Below are positions 24,426 through 32,846 of a stretch of 39,791 nt of DNA, piece by piece. This DNA comes from Bacteroidales bacterium (lineage in GTDB: Bacteria; Bacteroidota; Bacteroidia; Bacteroidales; F082). Location of the stretch: positions 7,576 through 47,366 of the forward strand of contig JACFNF010000019.1 of assembly GCA_019454985.1 (NCBI GenBank), read 5' to 3'. Every line of letters begins with the position of its first letter. The first letter of the stretch is position 1. The notes beneath the pieces are model-generated. The model was given only the letters and a program-made list of their open reading frames with translations. It had not been told where the DNA came from and did no database searches. The position numbers were made by a program, and so were the translations under genes.

Positions 24426-25775
24426 TTGGAAACACCTGACCCCGACCCTTATGCGAGTTTAGGCTCGTTGATCTCCACCATCGTTTTTCAAGGTATAAAC
24501 CTACCCATTGTGCTCGGTTTTCTGTTGCTTGCCTTGCTGCTTATGATATCGGCTATGGTATCGGGCAGCGAAACGGCTTTTTTTGCGCTCAAACCGGCCC
24601 ATTTGGCCTTTTTGCGCAATGAAGCCGAAAACAGAGGACGTTTGGTGTTGCAGTTGCGCGAATCGCCAAAACTCCTGTTAGCGACCATCTTGGTTGCAAA
24701 CAATTTGGCCAATGTGGCCATTGTTATCCTTTCCAGCTTTCTTGCCAATGCCTTAGTGGATTTTGGCGGCAATGCCGTACTTGAGTTTTTGATTCAGGTC
24801 ATCCTCATCACCTCGCTCATTCTACTCTTAGGCGAAATCATGCCCAAGATTTATGCCAATAAAGAACCGGTGAAACTTGCAATGAAACTTGCGCCATTTC
24901 TGAAGGGATGTGTTGTGATGTTGAAACCGGTAAGCAGCCTCCTAGTAGCTTCAACCTCGTTTATTGATCGTCGGTTGGCCAAAAAACCCACCGGCCTTTC
25001 GATGACGGATATCACTGCGGCAATCGAAATCACCAGCGATGAAACAACATTGCCCGAACAGAAAAAAATGCTCAGAGGAATTGCCACTTTTGGCGAAAAG
25101 GAAGTAACGAGTGTGATGCAATCGCGGGTAAATATCACCGCTGTTGACAAAAGTGTGAGCTTCGACCGGCTTTTGAAATTAGTCCTCGAAAGCGGTTTTT
25201 CACGTATCCCGGTCTATGAGGGAACGGTGGACACCGTGGTGGGTATCTTGTATATCAAAGACCTTCTTCCTTTTTTGCACGAAGAGGAAATGGATTGGAG
25301 CAAATTGATTCGACCAGCTTTTTTTGTGCCTGAAACAAAAAAAATCAGTGATCTCCTTCAGGAATTTCGCGAAAAAAAGATCCACATGGCCATTGTGGTA
25401 GACGAATATGGGGGAACTTCCGGTTTGCTTACCTTAGAAGATATTTTGGAAGAGATTGTTGGCGAAATCAGTGATGAGTTTGACAAGGATACGCGAAACA
25501 ATTATTTCCGCAAAATCGGCAAAAACACTTATCTCTTCGAGGGGATGACCAATCTGAACGACTTTTGCAAGGTGCTGGAGTTGGATGACTACTATTTTGA
25601 AGATGTGCAGGGTGAATCGGATACTTTAGCCGGCTTGCTGCTTGAGCTCGAAGGACGAATTCCAGAAAAAGGCAGTAAAACTACCTGCAAGAACTTTTGC
25701 TTCGAAGTAATGGATGCCGATAGCCGACGTATCAAACAGATAAAGGTGACCTTTGAACCGGATGAACATACGTAG
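24426..25775 (+). CDS. gldE: Gliding-motility-associated protein GldE (CNNM/CorC type)
   Basis: A 449-residue membrane protein. It starts with TTG; the next in-frame ATG would remove the first transmembrane helix, and the N-terminus METPDPDPYASLG looks like other GldE proteins. DUF21 membrane domain at about 20-185 with GSETAFFALKP and several helices; a CBS pair at about 200-335 (VMQSRVNITAVDKSVSFDRLLKL, MAIVVDEYGGTSGLLTLEDI); and a CorC/HlyC C-terminal domain at about 350-445. The family is related to magnesium/cobalt efflux proteins; GldE overlaps functionally with GldD in gliding Flavobacterium. The gldD frame starts 14 bases before this gene's end. Presence of GldE does not prove gliding; it often tracks with T9SS. 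Confidence 0.9.
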   Translation: METPDPDPYASLGSLISTIVFQGINLPIVLGFLLLALLLMISAMVSGSETAFFALKPAHLAFLRNEAENRGRLVLQLRESPKLLLATILVANNLANVAIVILSSFLANALVDFGGNAVLEFLIQVILITSLILLLGEIMPKIYANKEPVKLAMKLAPFLKGCVVMLKPVSSLLVASTSFIDRRLAKKPTGLSMTDITAAIEITSDETTLPEQKKMLRGIATFGEKEVTSVMQSRVNITAVDKSVSFDRLLKLVLESGFSRIPVYEGTVDTVVGILYIKDLLPFLHEEEMDWSKLIRPAFFVPETKKISDLLQEFREKKIHMAIVVDEYGGTSGLLTLEDILEEIVGEISDEFDKDTRNNYFRKIGKNTYLFEGMTNLNDFCKVLELDDYYFEDVQGESDTLAGLLLELEGRIPEKGSKTTCKNFCFEVMDADSRRIKQIKVTFEPDEHT

Positions 25776-26355
25776 TCTATTGTCCCTTTTGTCGGGCTTC
25801 GCCGTTTTTTGTGCGATATGCGGATTCACCTCGTGCGATGATCATATTGTGCCCAAGCCAAAAGGCTACCTTCGGATTGATTTGCCCGAAAGGGCTTATC
25901 AGCCATTCGATTCTGCCCAACATTTTCGGTTTGACTATTCAGCTTTTGCCCGTGTGGATCGTGCCGATCAAAAAGCCGGTCATGACGATTGGTACACAAT
26001 TGTTTACCCTCAGTTTAAAGCCGAAGTTTATGTGAGTTATAAAGCTGTGGATAAAAATCTGCCGGTTTTCCTGGAAGACGCCCGTACTTTAGCGCTCACA
26101 CACCTGCCAAAAGCCAGCGGAATTGCTGACAGCATTGTGATCGTTCCCGAAAACAAGGTTTATGGTAATTTTTATTTCATTCAGGGAAAGGGCGTTGCTT
26201 CGCCCATACAGTTTTACCTGACTGATTCGGTCCATCACTTCGTTCGCGGAGCCCTTTATTTTGGCTTCCGGCCCGAAAATGACTCCATTGCCCCAGTGAT
26301 TCATTTTCTGAAAGATGATCTCAGGCATCTGGCGGGCTCACTCGAGTGGAAATAA
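25762..26355 (+). CDS. gldD: Gliding motility lipoprotein GldD
   Basis: A 197-residue predicted lipoprotein from ATG 25762; a TTG three codons upstream is also possible. The lipobox is GFTSCDD, with the lipidated Cys at about residue 25. The family hallmark PKPKGYLRIDLPERAYQPF follows directly, then NFYFIQGKGVASPIQFYLTDS and FLRGALYF-type blocks (here FVRGALYF). GldD is needed for gliding and T9SS-dependent secretion in Flavobacterium. The start lies inside gldE (14-base overlap), indicating tight coupling. Two T9SS cargo genes are nearby, one immediately downstream. Confidence 0.93.
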   Translation: MNIRSLLSLLSGFAVFCAICGFTSCDDHIVPKPKGYLRIDLPERAYQPFDSAQHFRFDYSAFARVDRADQKAGHDDWYTIVYPQFKAEVYVSYKAVDKNLPVFLEDARTLALTHLPKASGIADSIVIVPENKVYGNFYFIQGKGVASPIQFYLTDSVHHFVRGALYFGFRPENDSIAPVIHFLKDDLRHLAGSLEWK

Positions 26356-26440
26356 AGCATTTCATTGTTTTTTGAAGTCCGCCTCTTGGACGAAAGGGAA
26401 GATTTCCTAATTTTAGCCCTTCAAAATTAAACCCAATCCG

Positions 26441-28789
26441 ATGAAATATTTCTTTACTCTTTTAATTGCCGTTGTGTTCGAAATGAATGTGACGGCACAA
26501 GAACAATCTGTGTATCACCGTGTTAGAGTCTTGCTCGATGGCCGGGATATGGTTGCTCTAGCACAAACAGGTATTGACCCGACGGAAGGTGTTTTTCGCG
26601 AAGGCGCCTACCTTGAAACTGATCTTTCCGAAGTAGAAATAGCCCGTGTAAAAGCAGCCGGTTTTACCGTTGAAACTCTCATTGAGGATGTAGCGGCTTT
26701 TTATCGCGAACGTTCTGCCCATGCTGACAAAACACCAATCAATCGTAATCCGGCCGATGAATTTCCGGTACCTCAAAACTGGGAATATGGCAGTATGGGC
26801 GGATTTTATACCTACGACCAAGTGTTGGCAAAACTCGATTTTATGGCAGCCACCTGGCCCAATCTGATTACGGTGAGGCAGCCCATCAATCCCACAAACC
26901 TCACTTTGAACGGAAACCCATTGTGGTGGGTGAAAATCAGTGATAATCCCAATGAAAATGAAAACGAACCTCAAGTACTTTACACTTCGCTCATCCATTC
27001 GCGCGAAGGCATCGGGGTGCAGCAGATGATTTATTTCATGCTTTATCTGCTCGAAAATTACGAAACAAACCCCAGTGTACAGAACATTGTCAATAACAGG
27101 GAATTATATTTTGTACCTATTGTGAATCCTGACGGTTACAAATACAACCAACAGACCAATCCGAATGGCGGAGGAATGTGGCGTAAAAACCGTCGCAACA
27201 ACGGCGACTCGTATGGTGTGGATCTGAATCGCAACTTTGGGTACAAATGGGGTTACGACAACACCGGCTCTTCGCCCTATGGTTATGATGAAACCTATCG
27301 CGGCCCCGCTGCATTCAGCGAGGTAGAAACCCAAAACCTCAAACAGTTTGCCGAAGAACATCAGTTTGTCATTAATCTCAACTATCATTCTTACAGCAAT
27401 TTGCTGCTTTACCCCTGGGGCTACACCCTGACACCCTGCCCCGATGATGACATTTTTAGTGCCCATGCCAAGATCATGACGCGCGATAACCGTTATACTT
27501 ACGGCCCGGCCAGTTCAACCATTTATGTAACCAACGGAAGCTCCGACGATTATATGTATGGTGATACCCAGGGTAAAAATGCCGTTTTTGCTTATACTCC
27601 CGAGGTTGGCAGCGATAACGATGGATTTTGGCCATCAGTAAACCGCATCATCCCTTTGTGTCAGGAAAACATGATCCAAAATGTGATGGCTGCCTATCTT
27701 TCGGGCAGTTATGGTAAGCTGACCGATTTGTCGGAACCGATTATCGGGGAAAAACAATTTTACCTGCCATTCTCTCTTCAACGACTTGGGTTTGGCGATT
27801 CAGAGGGCTGGATGGTCAGCCTGGTTCCACTCGACGACATGATTACTTCTGTGGGTGATCCGGTGAGCTTTGGTAATCTGGCCATGCTGCAATCGGTACT
27901 GGATTCCATTCCGGTTACACTTGCCCCCGATATTCAAAGCGGTGATGAATTTAAATTTTTACTTCAGCTAGATAACGGCGATTTTGTTACGACTGATACC
28001 ATCACCAAAATTTATGGCCATACGGTAACCTTGTTAAATGATCCTTGTGATCAGATGCTGGCATGGAATTCATCAGGTTGGGGGATAACCACTTCCTCTT
28101 TTGTATCTGCACCGGCCTCCATCACCGATTCGCCAAACGGCAATTATGGCAATAATGTGACCAATATCATTACCCTTAATCAACCCGTTGAACTGCCCGA
28201 AACCCCTTATGCCCGACTCAGCTTTTGGGCAAAATGGGATATCGAGGCCGGATGGGATTATGTTCAGCTTCAGATTAAGCCAACCAATGCACTTCAATGG
28301 ATGGCTTTGAGTGGAAAATATACCAAACCGGGAACCGGCTACCAATCTGCTGGCGAACCAGTATATGATGGTACTTCGGACTGGGTGAAAGAGGAAGTTG
28401 ACCTCACTCCTTATGCCGGAAGTGCGTTCCAGTTGCGATTTATTTTGAAGAGTGATGTCTATGTGAATGGCGATGGTTTCTATTTCGATGATTTGAAGTT
28501 GGAGATGTTGGATGTAGAAACGGCCATTGGCGAAAAGACCCAGGAAACAGCGCAGTTGCTTATTTATCCTAATCCTGTCACTGATGTCGTCAGCCTTCGT
28601 TTTTTGGGCGAACGCTCTGCCACTCAGCAACTTTGCATCACTGATGTGCAGGGGAGATTGATCAAAATGGTTGAGCTTGCCCCTGAAATACAGCAAATCA
28701 CGATCGAACTTAACGATCTTAAACCGGGATTATATTTTGTCAGGTTTCATGGTACAACCCATGCTCCGGCACGTTTAATTGTGCGTTAG
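26441..28789 (+). CDS. Secreted M14 zinc carboxypeptidase with T9SS sorting domain
   Basis: A 782-residue exported metallopeptidase. Signal peptide about 1-19; pro-region about 25-100; M14 catalytic domain about 115-430 with zinc ligands His186 and Glu189 (IHSREG) and His316 (NYHSYS), substrate-binding NPDGY and DLNRNFGYKW blocks and catalytic Glu388 (YTPEVGS). A beta-rich domain at about 545-695 resembles the MAM/immune-inhibitor-A type (LSFWAKWDIEAGWDYVQLQ, GFYFDDLKLE). The C-terminal about 75 residues form a T9SS type A domain (IYPNPVTDVVSL, LKPGLYFVRFHG). It removes C-terminal residues from peptides outside the cell. A near-consensus TAATTTTA lies at 26408. A terminator follows. Confidence 0.93.
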   Translation: MKYFFTLLIAVVFEMNVTAQEQSVYHRVRVLLDGRDMVALAQTGIDPTEGVFREGAYLETDLSEVEIARVKAAGFTVETLIEDVAAFYRERSAHADKTPINRNPADEFPVPQNWEYGSMGGFYTYDQVLAKLDFMAATWPNLITVRQPINPTNLTLNGNPLWWVKISDNPNENENEPQVLYTSLIHSREGIGVQQMIYFMLYLLENYETNPSVQNIVNNRELYFVPIVNPDGYKYNQQTNPNGGGMWRKNRRNNGDSYGVDLNRNFGYKWGYDNTGSSPYGYDETYRGPAAFSEVETQNLKQFAEEHQFVINLNYHSYSNLLLYPWGYTLTPCPDDDIFSAHAKIMTRDNRYTYGPASSTIYVTNGSSDDYMYGDTQGKNAVFAYTPEVGSDNDGFWPSVNRIIPLCQENMIQNVMAAYLSGSYGKLTDLSEPIIGEKQFYLPFSLQRLGFGDSEGWMVSLVPLDDMITSVGDPVSFGNLAMLQSVLDSIPVTLAPDIQSGDEFKFLLQLDNGDFVTTDTITKIYGHTVTLLNDPCDQMLAWNSSGWGITTSSFVSAPASITDSPNGNYGNNVTNIITLNQPVELPETPYARLSFWAKWDIEAGWDYVQLQIKPTNALQWMALSGKYTKPGTGYQSAGEPVYDGTSDWVKEEVDLTPYAGSAFQLRFILKSDVYVNGDGFYFDDLKLEMLDVETAIGEKTQETAQLLIYPNPVTDVVSLRFLGERSATQQLCITDVQGRLIKMVELAPEIQQITIELNDLKPGLYFVRFHGTTHAPARLIVR

Positions 28790-28820
28790 ACCGACCTGTT
28801 TTTTAACAAATATTCTTTAC

Positions 28821-28853
28821 ACACCCGGCCGAATTTTTGGCCGGGTGTTTTTT
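28821..28853 (+). terminator. Strong intrinsic terminator after the M14 peptidase
   Basis: ACACCCGGCC (28821-28830) pairs with GGCCGGGTGT (28839-28848), a GC-rich 10-bp stem with an 8-base loop followed by a run of six T. It starts 32 bases past the stop codon. Confidence 0.9.
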
Positions 28854-28905
28854 GCACTATACCAAAAAAATTGTACCGGTCAGAAAGCCATAACCTAAAA
28901 AAGTG

Positions 28906-28913
28906 TACCTTTG
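28906..28913 (+). promoter_or_regulatory. Likely -7 element of corA
   Basis: TACCTTTG fits TAnnTTTG, giving a leader of about 60 bases before ATG 28979. No TTG at the expected -33 distance. Confidence 0.45.
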
Positions 28914-28978
28914 AAGCGAATCCGGGCTTTAAAAGCGGATGAAAACAACCAAAAACAGGATGTTTAAAACGAAGGCCT

Positions 28979-29887
28979 ATGATTGAAACGGTTAAAATGG
29001 GGAGGTTGCGCTGGCATCATATTCAGCAGCCCGTTGAAGAGGATTTTGAATTTTTAAGAGATAAGTTTCATTTTCACCCATTAGACATCGAAGACTGTAA
29101 GTCGGTCAACCAACGTCCGAAAATAGACAGTTATGATGACTATTATTTTTTGATTCTCCACTTCCCTAATTTCGACCGACAAAACCTGTTTATCAAAATC
29201 AAGGAAGTGAAAGTGTTCTGGGGCGAAGATTATGTGATCACCATCGAAAAGCGCCCCTGGATTACCACACAGATGTTTGGCGAATATCAGAAAGCCGAAG
29301 ATAATGACGACGATTTTGAAGTTGGAACCTCCGATACTTTGCTATATAAACTTCTGGAAAGACTGATTTCCGAATCACTTTATCTATTGCGCAAAACCGG
29401 CCTTGATCTGGAGCTCATCAACCGCGAATTGTTTAACAACAAACCGGTGAAAATCATCGAACGCATCTCGGTAACACGCAAAAACATTATCCTGATCAAT
29501 ACGATTTTCAAACCACAACTGCGGATGTTCCATAAGTTTGAAACCGGACAAATCAGCGGTTTTGCCGATAATATGGAGCAATACTGGGGTAATATCTTGG
29601 ATTATTATCAAAAAGTCTGGGATATGACTGAAGATTATGAAGACCTGATCGAGGGATTATCGAAAACTTTTGATTCGATGCAGACCAACAAAACTAACGA
29701 AATCATGAAAATCCTGACCCTGATCTCGGTGGTGATTCTGCCGCTTACCTTTATCACCAGTCTTTACGGGATGAATGTCAGTCTTCCTTTAGAGACGCAT
29801 CGGGCTGCTTTCTGGATTCTGATGTCGGGAATGGCTGTTCTCACCCTTGGCATGGTACTCTTTTTCCGCCGTCGTCGCTGGATGTAG
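28979..29887 (+). CDS. CorA family divalent cation transporter
   Basis: A 302-residue channel of the CorA family. A large N-terminal cytosolic alpha/beta domain and long stalk helix (about 115-240) lead into two C-terminal transmembrane helices (about 246-262 and 276-296) joined by the signature loop SLYGMNVSLP with Gly264-Met265-Asn266. The C-terminus is basic (FFRRRRWM), as in CorA pentamers. It imports magnesium or, in some subfamilies, moves cobalt, nickel or zinc; the metal cannot be decided here. It stands alone on the plus strand and converges on the DAHP synthase gene with a 2-base gap. Confidence 0.9.
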   Translation: MIETVKMGRLRWHHIQQPVEEDFEFLRDKFHFHPLDIEDCKSVNQRPKIDSYDDYYFLILHFPNFDRQNLFIKIKEVKVFWGEDYVITIEKRPWITTQMFGEYQKAEDNDDDFEVGTSDTLLYKLLERLISESLYLLRKTGLDLELINRELFNNKPVKIIERISVTRKNIILINTIFKPQLRMFHKFETGQISGFADNMEQYWGNILDYYQKVWDMTEDYEDLIEGLSKTFDSMQTNKTNEIMKILTLISVVILPLTFITSLYGMNVSLPLETHRAAFWILMSGMAVLTLGMVLFFRRRRWM

Positions 29888-29889
29888 AG

Positions 29890-30984
29890 CTATTCTTTGC
29901 GAAAGATGTTCTCTTGCCGCTCTATAGAGGTTTTGTGAACCAGTTCAAGCAATTCTACCAAAAAGTTTTTATCGAGCCCCAGATGCAGCCCGATGGCCGA
30001 ACGATCGTCCATGATGTGCTGCCAGCGCTTGAGCTGAAGGATAGAAAGATTGTGCGCTTTTTTGTGTTGCCCGATCTCGTCAATGATCTCCATGCGACGC
30101 GCCAGCAGATGAAGAAGCTCGCCATCGAGTTTGTCAATCTCAGTACGGAGCCTTTCCAATACAATATCAAAGTCGTTTCCTTCCGGACGTTTGCGCACAT
30201 GGAGTTTGTTCACCATTTTGAGTAGTTCGGCCGGTGTAATCTGTTGTGCGGCGTCGGTTTTGGCCGTCGAAGGGTCATAGTGCGATTCAATCATCAGTCC
30301 GTCGGTGCCAAGGTCGAGGGCTTTTTGTGCGATTTCGTGCAACAGGCTTCGCCGTCCACTGATATGGCTGATGTCAGTGATCACGGGCAACTCTGGCATC
30401 AGGCGTTTGAGTTCGATGGCAATCTCCCACATCGGTGCATTGCGATAGGGTGAGCGGGCGAAGTAATGAAAACCACGGTGGATAGCCGAAAGAGTTCCGG
30501 CTTCGGCCTTGAGAAAACGTTCGATGGCGCCAATCCAGAGATGAAGATCGGGAGTGACAGGATTTTTGATAAAAACAGGCAACTTTGTTCCGCGGAGCGC
30601 TTCGGCCAGCTCTTGAACCGAAAATGGATTAACTACTGTTCGGGCGCCAATCCACACAGCATCAACCCCGTACTGAAGGATAGCCTCAACATGCTCAGGA
30701 CTGGCCACTTCCACCATCAGGCGAAATCCAAAGTTATCTTTCACCTTTTGCATCCACCGTAAACCATTGATTCCCACGCCTTCAAAATCGCCTGGACGGG
30801 TGCGGGGTTTCCAAATGCCGGCTCTGAAATAATCGAGCCGGAGCAAAGCACTCAGCCCGGAGGCCGTGGTCATCAACTGGCTCTCGCTCTCGGCGCTGCA
30901 AGGCCCGCAAATGAGCATCGGCATCATTCCTTCTACAGAATCCTTGCTAAAAGTATTGCGGTCGTTTTCAGGTGGTTTTGTCAT
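29890..30984 (-). CDS. Bifunctional DAHP synthase/chorismate mutase type II
   Basis: A 364-residue fusion for aromatic amino acid synthesis. The N-terminal DAHP synthase (about 20-265, KDOPS-like type) shows ICGPCSAESESQ, FRAGIWKPRTRPGDFEG, VWIGARTVVNPF, FIKNPVTPD and ITDISHISGRR, and condenses phosphoenolpyruvate with erythrose 4-phosphate. The C-terminal AroQ chorismate mutase (about 275-360) shows LRTEIDKLDGELLHLLARRM and a following IGQHKK helix, and converts chorismate to prephenate. This domain order is typical of Bacteroidota. No other aromatic gene is adjacent. The mutase domain may also serve as the feedback sensor, as known for fused enzymes. Confidence 0.94.
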   Translation of the reverse strand: MTKPPENDRNTFSKDSVEGMMPMLICGPCSAESESQLMTTASGLSALLRLDYFRAGIWKPRTRPGDFEGVGINGLRWMQKVKDNFGFRLMVEVASPEHVEAILQYGVDAVWIGARTVVNPFSVQELAEALRGTKLPVFIKNPVTPDLHLWIGAIERFLKAEAGTLSAIHRGFHYFARSPYRNAPMWEIAIELKRLMPELPVITDISHISGRRSLLHEIAQKALDLGTDGLMIESHYDPSTAKTDAAQQITPAELLKMVNKLHVRKRPEGNDFDIVLERLRTEIDKLDGELLHLLARRMEIIDEIGQHKKAHNLSILQLKRWQHIMDDRSAIGLHLGLDKNFLVELLELVHKTSIERQENIFRKE

Positions 30985-31009
30985 TTAGTGTTCAATCCTT
31001 TTCAAATGG

Positions 31010-31017
31010 CAAAAATA
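31010..31017 (-). promoter_or_regulatory. Likely -7 element of the DAHP synthase gene
   Basis: TATTTTTG on the minus strand fits TAnnTTTG, 26 bases before the start codon at 30984. No clear -33 element. Confidence 0.5.
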
Positions 31018-31077
31018 ATGATAAGCCGGTATGTAATGAATGTGGCCCTCATTTTACGAATAAAAACAAGCTGTTCC

Positions 31078-31085
31078 TAATTTTG
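31078..31085 (+). promoter_or_regulatory. Possible -7 element of asnS
   Basis: TAATTTTG fits TAnnTTTG but would leave a leader of about 125 bases before the GTG at 31217. No -33 match was seen, and nothing like a T-box was recognised in the leader. Confidence 0.35.
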
Positions 31086-31216
31086 TTTCAGGCTGAATCC
31101 CGAAAATCCAAAAATGGATCGAAATGAGTTAAAAGCAGCTTAGATGGTTGAAGTTTGAAAAACATAGCGGTTTTTTTCGTTTTTTTGCAATTGTTTTCAA
31201 ATAAACCGAAATATCC

Positions 31217-32656
31217 GTGAAACGTACAGAAATCAAAGACGCATTGCAAAGTGATAACTTTGAAGTGGAAATGAAGGTGATGGGCTGGGTTCGTACCAAA
31301 CGCTCGAGCAAAAATGTAGCTTTCATTGCACTGAACGATGGTTCAACAATTCATAACCTTCAATTGGTGATTGATCTTGAGAAGATTCCTGAAGAAAATC
31401 TGGCCAATGTTCATACGGGATCCGCCCTTTCAGCTTCTGGACGTTTGGTTCCTTCTGCTGGCAGTGGCCAACGCGTGGAGTTGGCAGTGGAACATCTTGA
31501 GTTATTGGGCGAGGCCAATCCCGATGAATATCCTTTGCAACCCAAGAAACACTCTCTTGAGTTTCTGCGCGAGAAAGCGCACCTGCGTTTTCGGACTAAC
31601 ACCTTCAGCGCTATCACCCGGGTGAGACATGCCATGATTTTTGCCATTCATAAATTTTTCAACGACAAAGGTTATTTTAATATCCATACTCCCATTATCA
31701 CCGCATCAGATGCCGAAGGTGCAGGCGAGATGTTCCAGGTGACGACTTTAGACCTTAATAATTTGCCGCTCAACGACGACAAGACCGTAGATTTCAAACA
31801 AGATTTCTTTGGCCGTGCTGCAAACCTTACCGTCTCCGGACAGCTTGAAGCTGAGCTTGCCGCATTGGCTCTTTCAAAGGTTTATACTTTTGGACCAACT
31901 TTCCGTGCCGAAAACTCAAACACTTCGCGCCATCTGGCCGAATTCTGGATGATAGAACCCGAAGTGGCATTCTTTGACATCAACGACGATATGGATCTGG
32001 CCGAAGAAATGCTGAAGTATCTGATATCTTACGCTTTAGAGCACTGTGCCGATGACCTGGCATTTTTGGCCAAACGCCTCGAAGAAGAAGAAAAAAACAA
32101 AAAAGCCGAAGAAAAATCAATGGAGCTCATCAGCAAGCTCAGGTTTGTGCTCGAGCAACCTTTTGAACGCATCACTTATAGCCAGGCCATCGAGATTCTG
32201 AAAAACTCAAACCATAATAAAAAAGGAAAATTCAGCTATCCCATCGAAAAATGGGGAGCCGATCTGCAATCCGAACACGAACGCTATCTCGTTGAGAAAC
32301 ACTTCAAAAGGCCTGTTATCCTGACCGATTATCCTAAAGAGATCAAAGCGTTTTACATGAAGCAAAACGATGATGGGCTGACTGTTCGCGCCATGGATGT
32401 ACTTTTTCCCGGAATCGGAGAAATCATTGGAGGCTCCCAGCGCGAAGAACGCTACGACAAGCTGCTTCAACGTATGAACGAAATGAATATCCCGCAGGAA
32501 ACCATGTGGTGGTATCTCGAAACGCGGAAGTTTGGAACAGTTCCTCATGCCGGATTCGGGCTCGGTTTTGAGCGCCTGATGCTTTTTGTGACAGGTATGG
32601 GAAATATTCGCGATGTGATTCCTTTCCCCCGAACCCCACAAAACTGCGAATTTTAA
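31217..32656 (+). CDS. asnS: Asparagine--tRNA ligase
   Basis: A 479-residue class IIb synthetase. The N-terminal OB fold ([23 protein letters not shown]) binds the anticodon; the catalytic core has motif 2 [22 protein letters not shown] and motif 3 [12 protein letters not shown]. AsnS rather than AspS is indicated by the overall length, the [11 protein letters not shown] block and the C-terminal [17 protein letters not shown] ending. The start is GTG at 31217; the product begins [10 protein letters not shown], as in other Bacteroidota AsnS proteins. A Lys/Glu-rich insert at about 285-300 is normal for the family in this phylum. Gene stands alone. Confidence 0.95.
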   Translation: MKRTEIKDALQSDNFEVEMKVMGWVRTKRSSKNVAFIALNDGSTIHNLQLVIDLEKIPEENLANVHTGSALSASGRLVPSAGSGQRVELAVEHLELLGEANPDEYPLQPKKHSLEFLREKAHLRFRTNTFSAITRVRHAMIFAIHKFFNDKGYFNIHTPIITASDAEGAGEMFQVTTLDLNNLPLNDDKTVDFKQDFFGRAANLTVSGQLEAELAALALSKVYTFGPTFRAENSNTSRHLAEFWMIEPEVAFFDINDDMDLAEEMLKYLISYALEHCADDLAFLAKRLEEEEKNKKAEEKSMELISKLRFVLEQPFERITYSQAIEILKNSNHNKKGKFSYPIEKWGADLQSEHERYLVEKHFKRPVILTDYPKEIKAFYMKQNDDGLTVRAMDVLFPGIGEIIGGSQREERYDKLLQRMNEMNIPQETMWWYLETRKFGTVPHAGFGLGFERLMLFVTGMGNIRDVIPFPRTPQNCEF

Positions 32657-32693
32657 GCCGATTTTTATTAAAAAAACAAGCGAAGCCAAAAAA

Positions 32694-32708
32694 TGGCACG
32701 GCTTTGGT
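32694..32708 (+). promoter_or_regulatory. Weak sigma-54-like element upstream of rpoN
   Basis: TGGCACG matches the -24 block exactly, and GG is followed 10 bases later by GT instead of GC; the -12 block is poor otherwise. If real, transcription would start near 32720, about 127 bases before rpoN. It overlaps a weak interrupted hairpin after asnS, so it may be chance. Confidence 0.22.
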
Positions 32709-32846
32709 AATAGGCTGATATGTGATTCATTATCAGACAACTAACATTTTTTCCTCTTTTTTCTTGTTTTGAAAAATAATCTTTCGTTAATTCGTAAAAA
32801 AATATTAGAAACAGCTTAACCCTTTTCGATTCATTCTCCAAAGTTT

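Noticed and set aside
28073..28696. A 207-codon open frame antisense to the M14 peptidase
   Set aside because: It lies over the beta domain and T9SS domain of a clearly real gene; composition is shadow-like.
31018..31216. Possible riboswitch or T-box in the long gap before asnS
   Set aside because: No T-box-like sequence, paired stems or antiterminator could be recognised, and the gap also holds the divergent promoter.
32207..32740. A 177-codon open frame antisense to the end of asnS
   Set aside because: It covers class II motif 3 of asnS in reverse and shows no domain of its own.
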